A stretch of DNA of 64,000 nt from Chaetoderma sp. LZ-2023a (lineage: Eukaryota; Mollusca; Caudofoveata; Chaetodermatida; Chaetodermatidae): NCBI GenBank assembly GCA_034401795.1, contig CM067374.1, positions 96,102,140 through 96,166,139 of the forward strand, in the 5' to 3' direction. Below the pieces are notes generated by a model. It was not told the DNA's origin. It worked only from the letters and a program-made list of their open reading frames with translations, and ran no database searches. Shown here one piece after another: positions 1 to 9,789 of the stretch (its first letter is position 1; every line of letters starts with the position of its first letter). The position numbers and the translations under genes are program-made.

Positions 1-789
1 CCATAACATTTTGCTTTTACCTCAACTTAGCAGATCATATCTCATGTTGTGTTAATCCTACTGCACCCAAACGTACCTGCACAAAATGTATCTATAGACT
101 ACTTCCCAACCCCACCAACCCAAAAAACAACGACATTTTCATATATTGCATGATACATGTAACTAACAGTATTTTCTAGAAAGTAATAACATGTTCGTTG
201 TGCCAGAATTAGTTCCTAGTTACTTAGAACTCAAGTTCTGAACTAATTTCCACCAATTTTGGTATGGTAGTTGCCTTGGTGGGAAGAAGGAGCCTCTTGG
301 TCTGTGGGTCCAAAGACTCCACTGTCATCAATCCATCAATTTGTTCTTTAACCAGCTGAGTATTTTAAAATTACTTGAACAATTGTCAACAATATTTTGC
401 TGGAAGAATCATAGGATTCCGAACTTATATGCAAAAATATGCTCTTTGCCCAATTTTTCAGAATTTTCTGTATTTCCTTGACAAATCTACACTGAAATTT
501 CTTACAAATTTAAACTAACCTGTGCTGGAAAACTTTGACCTGGTGGGTGGTAGAATTCCGATCTTCCTGAATTGTATCAATCCAGTTATGTTCAAATACA
601 AATGTACATGTGTTGCAGATAAATGAGACTAATATTACATAATATTCATATTTGATAGGCAGCATAGATTAAGCCTCTTAAGTTTGGGTGTGTTGAAGGT
701 CAAAGGTCCAGAACATAGCTTTGTTGTGTTTATACTCCAGTATTTATAGGTGCATATTTACATCAAAATGGTTCCAAATAATTGTTAGC
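1..789. other. no gene recognised
   Basis: AT-rich sequence with no long or conserved reading frame and no clear repeat structure within the window. The last ~100 bases, which mention a 'ggtcaaaggtc' phrase, resemble the run-in to the tandem array that follows, so part of it may be a diverged extra unit. Confidence 0.4.
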
Positions 790-861
790 TTACCTGGCCT
801 GAAAGGTCAAGTGAGCTTATGCCGTGGCGACCGTCCGTCGTCCGTCAACTTTTTCTTTGAA

Positions 862-1487
862 CTACTTCTCAAGAACCTCTGGGCCGATTTCAATTATATT
901 TGGCAGGAAGCATCACTAGGGCATAGAGATTATAGTTTGTTCAAACCAAGCCGATCGGCCAAAATCCAAGATGGCTGCCGGCCAAAATAGAAACAGTTTA
1001 AAAAATCTTCACCGAAACCGCTGAAGGAATTGATTCAAACCTCATAACACATCATCTAGTGCAAGGGTAGACCCAAGTTTGTTCAAGGCAAGCTGATTGG
1101 ACGATTTGCCTGGCGGCCATCTTGGATGACCTAGTTTTCGCGAAAACAACTCCCGAACTGGTGAAGGGATAGACCTGAAATTTGGTAAATATGCTTAGGG
1201 ACCAAGGTCCATTCAAGTTTGTTCAAGCGAAGTTCCTACGTTAAAAAAGATGGCCACCATCAACCAATCAAAATTTAGCGTTTGTTGGTCATATTGTTTT
1301 TTTTGTATTTGGTGAATTTTGATGGCAAAAATTGCTTTATATATGCTTATCAGTGTGGCGAGTTCAAATATGCCACTTTCGAGACTGTCGGATAAACGGT
1401 TTGGCTGCCATCTTGGTTTGTTTTCCCGCCATCGGCTACCATAGTAAAGCAATGGGCCCATAGTAAAGCAATGGGGAATTCTTTAAA

Positions 1488-1519
<32 letters not shown>

Positions 1520-3290
1520 CAATTATATTTTGGAGGAAGCATTTATAGGGCATAGAGATATAAGTTTGTTCAAGCGAAGCGGATCGGTCAAAATGCAAGA
1601 TGGCCACCGGCCAAAATGGCTGATTTTTAGAAACACTAAAAAATCTTCTCCAAAACAGCTGGAGCAATTGATTCAAAACTCATAACACATCATCTGTGGC
1701 AACGGTAGACCCACGTTTGTTCAAGGCAACCGGATTGGCCGATTTGCTTGGCGACCATCTTGGATGACCTAGTTTTCGCGAAAACGACTTCTACCGAACC
1801 GCTGAAGGGATAGTGCTGAAATTTTGTAAATATGCCTAGGGACCAAGGGCCTTTCAAGTTTGTTCAAGGGAAGTTTGTTCGCTAAAAAATAGGGCTGCCA
1901 TCAATCAATCAAAATTTAGCGTTTCTTGGTCATATTGGCTTTTTTGTATTTGATGTATTTTGATGGCGAAAATTGCTTTATATATCCTTATCAGTGTGGC
2001 CAGTTCAAATATCCCATCTTTCGAGACTGTCGGATAAACGGTTTTCCTGCCATCTTGGTTTGTTTTCCCACCATAGTCTCCCATAGTAAAGCAATGGGCC
2101 CATAGTAAAGCAATGGGGAATTCTTTAAACGACTTCTTCTCAAGAACCACTGGCCCAATTTGAATTATATGTGGGAGGAAGCATTCATAGGGCATAGAGA
2201 TCTAAGTTTGTTCAAACGAAGCGGATCGGTCAAAATCCAAGATGGCTGCCGGCCAAAATGGCCGATTTTTAGACACTAAAAAATCTTCTCCGAAACCGCA
2301 AGACTAATTGATTCAATACTCATAACACATCATCTATGGCAACGTTAGACCCAAGTCTGTTCAAGCCAACCTTATTGGCCTATTTGCTTGGCGGTCATCT
2401 TGGATGACGTGGTTTTCCCGAAAACGACTTCTCCCCCCGAACCGCTGAAGGGATAGAGCTGAAATTTATTAAATATGTTTAGGGACAAAGGGCCATTCAA
2501 ATTTGTTCAAAGGAATTTTGTATGTTAAAAAACATGGCCGGCATCAACCAATCAAAATTTAGCATTTGTTGGTCATATTGTTTTTCTTGTATTTGATGTA
2601 TTTTAATGGCGAAAATTGCTCTATATATGCTTATCAGGGTGGTGAGTTCAAATATGACACTTTCGAGACTGTTGGATAAACGTTTTGACTGCCATCTTGG
2701 TTTGTTTTCCTGCCATAGGCTTCCACAGTAAAGCAATGGGCCCATAGTAAAGCAATGGTGAATTCTTTAAACAACTTCTCAAGAACCACTGGGCCGATTT
2801 CAATTATATTTGGCAGAATGCAGCCTTAGGGCATAGAGGTCTACGTTTGTTCAAACGAAGCTGATCGGCCAAAATCCAAGATGGCCACCGGCTAAACCAG
2901 CCAATTTTTTAGAAATGTCTTTAAAAATCTCCGAAATGGCTTGGGGGGGGTTTTGATTCAAATTCATGAAACATCATCTAATGCAGGAGGAGAACCAATT
3001 TGTTTAAGCGAACGTGATTGGTCCATTGGCTTGGTGACCATCTTGGATGACCTAGTTTTCACGAAAACAACTTCGTATCCAGAATCGTTGAACGGATTGG
3101 GCCGAAATTTGGGAGATATAATAAGGGACTAAGGGCCATTAAGTTTTGTTCAAAAGTAGTTGATACATAAAGAAACATGATGGCTTCTGTTTTCTTGTTA
3201 TAATTCTGCTCAACTCTGTAGGGTTCTACTTATTGTTGATGGCCTTTCTCGTTGAAATTCCTATGATGCAGGTGAGCGATACTTGGGCCT
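862..3290. repeat. tandem array of a ~640 bp unit, about 3.8 copies
   Basis: The phrase 'tctcaagaacc' recurs with its 'aagaacc' at 871, 1500, 2142 and 2781, giving periods of 629, 642 and 639 bp. Each unit also carries a 'gccatcttggatgac' phrase, a 'catagtaaagcaatggg' pair and a 'gtttgttcaa' phrase in the same order. The fourth unit is partial. Short minus-strand open frames recur in each unit but have no domain and differ by frameshifts, so I read them as non-coding. Related prose-like repeats ('subject to a gaaatttgg... phrase') are common in mollusc and other marine invertebrate genomes; that statement is from general knowledge, not a search. Divergence between units is visible (single-base changes every 10-20 bases). 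Confidence 0.85.
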
Positions 3291-3585
3291 CTTGTTACAA
3301 TTGTATACATTTAGAATCTTAAATTGCTGTACGTATATACCTTGATGTAATGAAACAAAATAAATCTTAACATACAGTCATGTACGTGTATGATGATTTC
3401 ACTCTGTATAAATTCATGAAAAGATTTTTTAGCTGTGAAGTTGAATTACATGTATCTAGGGACTCTTGTCTCTAATTCAATTTCACAACTTAGAAAATCT
3501 TATATTAGTAATCTATACATAATGAAATCATCATACATATTTGCTAAGATTTATTTCATTTTATTACGTCTAGACACAATTATGG

Positions 3586-3720
3586 TCTTGTGGAATGTCC
3601 ATTTACAGGCCAAGAGAATACAATTTGTGAAAATTTACCTCTGGAATTACTGGCTCGATAACCAAGCCAGTCATTCCAGTGATAAATCTTCAAAAACTGT
3701 ATTCTCTTAGCCTGTAAAAT
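3586..3720. repeat. hairpin MITE, family A, running into the assembly gap
   Basis: The left arm 'gtccatttacaggccaagag' (3597 onward) is answered by an inverted right arm ending at the gap with 'ctcttagcctgtaaaat'. The centre is the palindrome 'ctggctcgataaccaagccag'-like core typical of this family. Other copies lie near 6.9, 8.3, 22.1, 26.7, 26.8, 34.1, 57.4, 58.5 and 58.7 kb. Confidence 0.75.
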
Positions 3721-4220
3721 NNNNNNNNNNNNNNNNNNNNNNNNNNNNNNNNNNNNNNNNNNNNNNNNNNNNNNNNNNNNNNNNNNNNNNNNNNNNNNNN
3801 NNNNNNNNNNNNNNNNNNNNNNNNNNNNNNNNNNNNNNNNNNNNNNNNNNNNNNNNNNNNNNNNNNNNNNNNNNNNNNNNNNNNNNNNNNNNNNNNNNNN
3901 NNNNNNNNNNNNNNNNNNNNNNNNNNNNNNNNNNNNNNNNNNNNNNNNNNNNNNNNNNNNNNNNNNNNNNNNNNNNNNNNNNNNNNNNNNNNNNNNNNNN
4001 NNNNNNNNNNNNNNNNNNNNNNNNNNNNNNNNNNNNNNNNNNNNNNNNNNNNNNNNNNNNNNNNNNNNNNNNNNNNNNNNNNNNNNNNNNNNNNNNNNNN
4101 NNNNNNNNNNNNNNNNNNNNNNNNNNNNNNNNNNNNNNNNNNNNNNNNNNNNNNNNNNNNNNNNNNNNNNNNNNNNNNNNNNNNNNNNNNNNNNNNNNNN
4201 NNNNNNNNNNNNNNNNNNNN
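3721..4220. other. assembly gap, 500 N
   Basis: Exactly 500 undetermined bases, a conventional placeholder for unknown length. It begins at the edge of a near-perfect hairpin, the kind of sequence that breaks assemblies. Apparent open frames across it have no meaning. Confidence 0.99.
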
Positions 4221-5340
4221 AGTTGACGGTCCAGGCACAATGGGTGAAAAGCAATCTATTTCATAAAAGCGTTATTAAGCTGAAACTTCAAGTTCCTGAA
4301 CTTGGTAAATCCAAAGACAAATCGTTGGAAATGTCCAGCGATTCAATGAGATTCAACATATTACTAAATGAGAGAAATCTCCCAAAAGAGGACACGCAAG
4401 GGTGCGACCTAACTTGGCTCCGTCTTTAGGTCACTGGTGCAAATCAAAATTACACTAGAAGGGGAGGTTTGATCTGTAACATGTCAACTATCTAAGGCAA
4501 GTGAAAGTAAATCGTCTAGTTGATTAATGTTCTAATACTATCGGAGAAGGTAGCTAGATAACTTTATGAATGTCTAGAGTATCCAGTCAGGTTTGAAGGA
4601 ATGGAAAAGTTAAATGGGGGATGTGACACATTGACAAGTTAATGACTGGATATCGGATGAGAGAATTTATTCTTAAACGTAAGGATTTACTCTTTTCTAT
4701 CAATTTGCATCTCATAACTGCGAGAGCTGAAGCGGCCTACGGAGAAAAATATCTAAATGCCGGGTTTTCGGAAGGCCGATATTCCTTAATTTCTTGTCCT
4801 AGCTGCATTCAAACATCTTATCATCCAACAATGCAATGTTTAGATAAAATATACATATACTTGTTCAGAGAAAACAAAGGTTTCCTGCCTCATTTAAAAT
4901 GCAAGAAATGCCATCTGAGCGCATCTAGATTTCAAATGTTATAAGCCCCCCCCCCCCACCCCCACCCCACCACCCACAAACCAGTGGGAGAGTAACACTC
5001 CTTCTAAGCACACGCATGCACGCCAGTACGCACACACGGGCGTAAACACACGGGCACGCACACCACACACGCACGCACACGCGTAGAATGCTCCGGCTAC
5101 GCTACTGATTTCTTCCTAGATTGTCCTGACTGTGACAACAATAGGACAGTTGAGCGTATTGAGATTATCATGAATTTTAACATGCAGGACACATCACTCG
5201 CCCACCTTCTGAAAAGTAGGGATATGCGTATAAACCTGGCGCTGATAGAATTCCTTGGAACATCTGATAAACATCCACAGTAGAGAATGTAGAATATCAG
5301 GTTATTAGGTTATGGCGTACCATAATATGGCGCGGTATTA
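4221..5340. other. no gene recognised; C-run and CA/CG-rich tract inside
   Basis: One 100-codon open frame at 4642-4944 on the plus strand has four cysteines in two CxxC pairs, but it matches no family I know and lacks flanking gene signals. Positions 4947-4975 are a C-rich run and 5010-5085 a degenerate CA/CG dinucleotide tract ('cacacacgggcg' type). Nothing else seen. Confidence 0.5.
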
Positions 5341-5344
5341 GGGT

Positions 5345-5470
5345 CCAAAGTTTGATTAACACTTAAACAAAATTCGATTTTTTGCTGTAAAGTATTAATG
5401 CTTAAGCGAAATTCGAATTTCGCTTAAGTGTTAATAATTTCGCTTAAGCGAAATTCGAATTTAGCATACC
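5345..5470. repeat. cluster of palindromes including a perfect 28 bp palindrome
   Basis: Positions 5401-5428 read 'cttaagcgaaattc' followed by its exact reverse complement. The same 'ttcgcttaagcgaaattcgaattt' words recur at 5438-5462, and 'aacacttaa...aattcgat' at 5358-5382 is a diverged inverted relative. The region may be the end or core of a small inverted-repeat element. Confidence 0.8.
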
Positions 5471-5934
5471 GTAAGTGATGCAAGCGGCAAAGACATGCGC
5501 TATGTGGAGCTACTTACCTAATGGAAGACAACACACCGCAGCTGACGGACTGATTTAGCAACGCTACACATGGCCATATGTTTACTTAGGCACAAACAAT
5601 ATATACATCTACCTCGGCTCACAGCTAATAAATAATGGGCCTATTGCGGCTGTTTCTATTCAGGCGAAAATGTAGCGATGGGTGGCTGAGTTCATCAATG
5701 GTGGAATTCCAATTAGATATGTCTCTGCTTTCCAAGGTCGCGTTTTTGCAGTAAGCATGAAGTGGCACTGGCGTAACGAAGGGAACTCGGGTAACGAGAA
5801 AGGCAGAAAATGATAATAAATCTACAGGCAGGGTGTCTGTATAGTATCACATAGTATGACAATAAATATAAAAAAACAAGATGGCTACATAGCCTCTGCT
5901 ATAGAAGTAGTTGTGGCATTACGGTATATTGACA

Positions 5935-6020
5935 CTGACAGGGAATCGAACCCACAGCCAGCGAATGTACCAAGCATTATAGCCCACAACCGCTTCCACC
6001 ACACCAGCTGGCGTCGCAAG
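5935..6020 (-). mobile_element. tRNA-like SINE head (minus strand)
   Basis: Read on the minus strand, a 'ctggtgtggtgg' A-box-like stretch is followed ~45 bases on by 'gctgtgggttcgattccc', which fits a Pol III B box (GGTTCGANNCC). Spacing is that of a tRNA. No aminoacyl stem can be closed, so a SINE head is likelier than a tRNA gene. It lies head-to-head with a plus-strand copy. Confidence 0.55.
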
Positions 6021-6023
6021 ATC

Positions 6024-6105
6024 TTTGTCTTGCGGCGTTGGTGTGGTGGACGAGTTTGTGGGCTATGATGCCTGGCGCCTTCACCGGTTGTGGGTTCGAG
6101 TGCAT
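6024..6105 (+). mobile_element. tRNA-like SINE head (plus strand)
   Basis: Carries 'ttggtgtggtggacga' (A-box-like) and 'ggttgtgggttcgagtgc' (B-box-like) with tRNA-like spacing. It mirrors the minus-strand copy at 5935-6020; together 5974-6072 forms an imperfect ~95 bp hairpin. Downstream body to ~6230 is unassigned. Confidence 0.5.
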
Positions 6106-6289
6106 GTCAATGCATAGCCTCTCTATCACATATCCCACACATGGGTTCTATGCCAAAAATGCTTTGGTAGAGGGCATGTGGATCGCCTTACTTAGGTCGT
6201 ATGGTGGGAATCGTCTTATCTACGGCTGAAATAACATCACTGCACATCGACTTGATCATATAATGAATGGAACCTGTTTACCAGGGACT

Positions 6290-6710
6290 CGAACTATACA
6301 CCATCGAACCTAATATACCTTTCCAGTTTATCCATCCATCATATAACGTCATAATCAACTACGTGGCGTGGAGGATCACGTCATAATCAAGTACAGCATG
6401 AACGACTCGATTTAGTCGGTCTTAAACGCTTAATATTCCGACACACGAATTGTATGTCTTTACTGTTTAATAAACATTCTGACGAATATTTTGAAAGTAA
6501 TTTGACCGGGCGCTGTTGCTGTCATAGGCAGCAACAGCACCCAGTCAAAGTACTTTCAAAATATTCAACAGCTAACCGGTATAGTTTTCTGAAAATTGAT
6601 AGTCAGAGAGTGCAGGGATCGATTGATCCCAACACTGGCGAAGCGTGGGTGGAGCTTAACCGGGGATGGATGCGGCACAGATAAAACGGAAAGGATCCAT
6701 TAATCACCAT
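6290..6710 (-). mobile_element. hairpin MITE, family B, near full length
   Basis: Outer end 'cctttccagtttatccatcc', then a CRE-like/ACGTCA-rich stretch, then the hairpin core at 6470-6575 ('gaatattttgaaagtaattt' and its inverted match around 'gctgttgctgtcataggcagcaacagc'), then 'gggatcgattgatcccaacac' and a GC-rich end beginning 'gcgtgggtggagctt'. The order of blocks is the same as in copies near 13.8, 18.4, 19.7, 43.0 and 55.2 kb. Confidence 0.75.
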
Positions 6711-6929
6711 CGCCTCTCCAATTTAAACCAGACACAAAGACAACATAAAAAAATTGAAGAAATTCCATTATTTATCCATTTTATATATTTCATTTTACAA
6801 AATAAAGAAAGTCCTGACGTGGCATAAATGAGACCTGGAATTGTGAACCAGATAAATTTCAAGCAAACATAATTAAACCGTGAATGGCTAAATTTGCATG
6901 GTCAAGAACATAAAAATATGTGTTTATTG

Positions 6930-7082
6930 AATATCCATTTGCAGGCCAAGAGACGACTATTTTAGAAAATTTACCACTAGAATGGCTGCCTCAGTAACCG
7001 AACCAGTTATTCCAGTGCTAAATTCTCAAAAGTATCCCGCTCTTGGCCTGCAAATGAACATTCAATAAACACATATTTTTAT
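6930..7082. mobile_element. hairpin MITE, family A
   Basis: Arms 'tgcaggccaagag' and 'ctcttggcctgca' are inverted, and outer words 'gtttattgaat' and 'attcaataaac' extend the pairing. The whole copy is one long imperfect hairpin with the centre near 7003. Confidence 0.85.
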
Positions 7083-7605
7083 GTTTTTGACCAAATTTTG
7101 AAATGTGAAACCGGGTTATAAACACCACAATAATAGTCTTGCATTTTCAAATGCACATGTGCTGAAAATCGTATGTACAGTATCAATTATAGCTTATGAT
7201 TGATAAGAAAACCTTTTTTTCTCAAAATATTTCATGATTTAAAACAGTCATTCTCAAGTATACATGAACGTTGATGAACTTAATATGTGACGAGGCAATG
7301 GTCACTAATGAGAGATACGATAATTAAATTGGCATAAAATGGTAACTAATTAATATTAACGCACACATATATCACAGAACTTTGTGTTATCAAACCGGAT
7401 ATTCCATTCGGAAAAGCGTTCATCCGATAATCACGTGATATTATAGGCCTATCCCTGCACTGGACTGTAAATGAATACGATCGAGGTATTTTGTTTACAA
7501 CAGAAATGTTTCTGAAATCTTGCTATTGCATAGATACATGTATATATGTTACCCCTTTGACCCTTGAAATTACAGAGTCTTAATTTTAAAACTACGATGC
7601 AGGAA
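7083..7605. other. no gene recognised
   Basis: AT-rich sequence without conserved reading frame, repeat or RNA signal that I can see. Confidence 0.4.
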
Positions 7606-7702
7606 AGCTGTTGAATATTTTGAAACTGATTACACTGGAACCTGTTGCTGCCATAGGTACCACCAGCTCCGAGTCAGATAAGTTTTTAAATATTCAACAT
7701 GC
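7606..7702. mobile_element. hairpin MITE core, family B, diverged
   Basis: Starts 'gctgttgaatattttgaaac' and ends with the inverted 'aaatattcaacatgc'. The 'ctgttgctgccatagg' centre is kept but the arms are more diverged than in other copies and the outer blocks are missing. Confidence 0.65.
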
Positions 7703-8225
7703 TATTCACTACATTATAATGAATTTATCATTTCTAACCTGTCACGGTCAAAATGTTTATAATAATTATAATAAATATAGAATCTTTCAAACATGTTAAA
7801 CTAGAATGTGTAGTCAACGGCACGTTTTCATCAACTTTGTCGTCCACCCCCACCCCCTCCCCTTATACCACCCCTTCCCGAGGGCGGAGCCTAATGTAAA
7901 CATCGCCTTACAATCTGGAATAACATAGGTAACTAACATACCGAATCCACAAACTTTGACTTTCTCCACCACCCCAAATCCACCATGCTCCCATCCCTGA
8001 TCTGAGGGTGGAGCCTGGCGTAAAGGTTGACTTACAACCTCAATAATATGGGTACCTCACGAAATAAATTTGATAAAATTCCACCAAATGGGTTAGGAGG
8101 AGATATCCAGATGGGCATAGGGACAGACGGACAGACGGGCGGAGGCGATTGCTATATCCCCTCCGTTTTGTCAAAACGCGTAGGGATAAATATCCATACA
8201 GGCACACGAATTTGGTAGATTTCTC
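7703..8225. other. no gene; two similar G/C-poor phrases
   Basis: Two related passages ('gggcggagcctaatgtaaac' near 7883 and 'gggtggagcctggcgtaaag' near 8006) suggest a degenerate duplicated repeat. The stretch ends in 'gacagacggacagacgg', a motif often seen at the edge of invertebrate dispersed repeats. No gene seen. Confidence 0.4.
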
Positions 8226-8473
8226 CTTAACCATTTCGTGACGAAAGCGACCAAAACCGGCCTCTGTAGTGGTCCTTAGTAATGCCCATTTGCAGGCCAA
8301 GAGAAGACTATTTTTGAAATTTTACCACTGAAATGACTGGCTCGGTAACAGAGCCAGTCATTACAGTGGTAAACTTTCAAAAATAGTCTTCTCTTGGCCT
8401 GCAAATGGACATTCAATAAGTAAATATTTTAATTTTTCGAAGAAATTTAGTCATTAAAGAGCTAAACAAGGTT
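8226..8473. mobile_element. hairpin MITE, family A, with outer ends
   Basis: Hairpin core 8283-8415 has arms 'tgcaggccaagagaagacta' and its near-exact inverse. The outermost sequences 'TTAACCATTTCGTGAC' (left) and the inverse of 'GTCATTAAAGAGCTAA' (right) pair weakly, and both begin TTAA-like. This fits a piggyBac-type TTAA insertion, which is inference. Confidence 0.75.
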
Positions 8474-8708
8474 ACCTATGACCTTTACTCGCAAGATTGA
8501 TAACTATGATTGTAGTCATATTGGCCTAAGTGGGAGCAAATAGACACGCGTGCGTTTTCATACTCACACACTCACGTGGGCACATACGCATGCACACACG
8601 AACACACGGGGCCATTACAGTAGCCTCGTGAAATTGAGAAGAGATCACGAGAATAATATTTTACTTGTCAAATAGAATTAACGATGTGGACAAATGTCGC
8701 CTAAGTAT

Positions 8709-9660
8709 TAGTCCGTGGGCTGGAGGGGCCCACCTGGATACGCCGCCACCAACCACCCCCTCCCCCCATTAATTGACGAAACAATATTTTTCTAACAGCT
8801 TTCGATGTCTGCTTTAAGATTATGTATGTTAACATGTGATAAACTGGGACTCAATATGGTTTTTGATGGGTTATATTAGAGTCAATACCCACAGTGAAGC
8901 AGACCATATTAAGGGGTAGGGGTATTAAAAACAGAGTTATCTTTTGATAGAATCATTGTAGATTGCAGACCACTCAAAATGTTGCTTATAGTACCATCTA
9001 CGATTGCATATGGTTCACATGCAAATCAGTTTTATAATGAAGTCGACAGAGGTCAAAAGGTCACAAATCTTTGCCACAGCTTAAAATCTAGCAACTGTAT
9101 GTTGCTATCACTGACCAAGCACCAGTAAAGGAACATTCTAGTTTTAACAGCTTAAGATTGATTAAAAGGCACCATTTGACAAATATAATGAGTAAAGGTT
9201 TATTCATTTAATAGAATATTGTTACTATGACAACTGACAACATAGCCAATTTTTTAGAATCGATGAAAAATGCATTCATTGTAAATTAATTAAGTAGATT
9301 TTGATATAATCGTTTTAGATTGGTGATAGACCACTCAAAATGTTGCTTATAGTATCGTCTACGATTGCATATGGTTTACATGCAAATCAGTTTCATAATG
9401 AAGTCGGCAGAGGTCAAAAGGTCACAAATCTTCGCCACAGCTTAAAATCTAGCAACTATATGATGCTATCACTGACCAAGCACCGGTAAAGGAACATTCT
9501 AGTTTTAACAGCCTAAGATTGATTAAAACGCACCATTTGACAAATACAATGAGTAAACGTTTACTCATTTAATAACATATTGGTACTATGACAACTGACA
9601 ATATAGCCAATTTTTGAGAATCGATGAAAAATGCAATCATTGTAAACTAAAATTGAAATG
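8709..9660 (+). repeat. left inverted arm with two ~361 bp subrepeats
   Basis: The phrase 'ctcaaaatgttgcttatagta' occurs at 8972 and 9333 (period 361) together with matching 'gaggtcaaaaggtcacaaatc' blocks. The arm is thus an outer ~240 bp unique part followed by two tandem copies of a ~361 bp unit. Confidence 0.85.
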
Positions 9661-9789
9661 AGCATATCAACGAATCGAAATTGTGTAGAGCAATAAAAGA
9701 GCATTCAAAATGTTTTTATTGTTGCTTGATTTACCCACCGACTATAAATCCACTAACTATATTTGAACTCGTCTTAATTCGTCACTGTC

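Noticed and set aside
1213..2745. Recurring short minus-strand frames in the ~640 bp array
   Set aside because: They differ by frameshifts between units and have no domain; a shared repeat, not a gene family.
3580..4254. Open frames of up to 224 codons across 3721-4220
   Set aside because: They consist of undetermined bases; no coding claim is possible.
4642..4944. 100-codon plus-strand frame with two CxxC pairs
   Set aside because: No family resemblance, flanking splice sites or second copy; could be chance.
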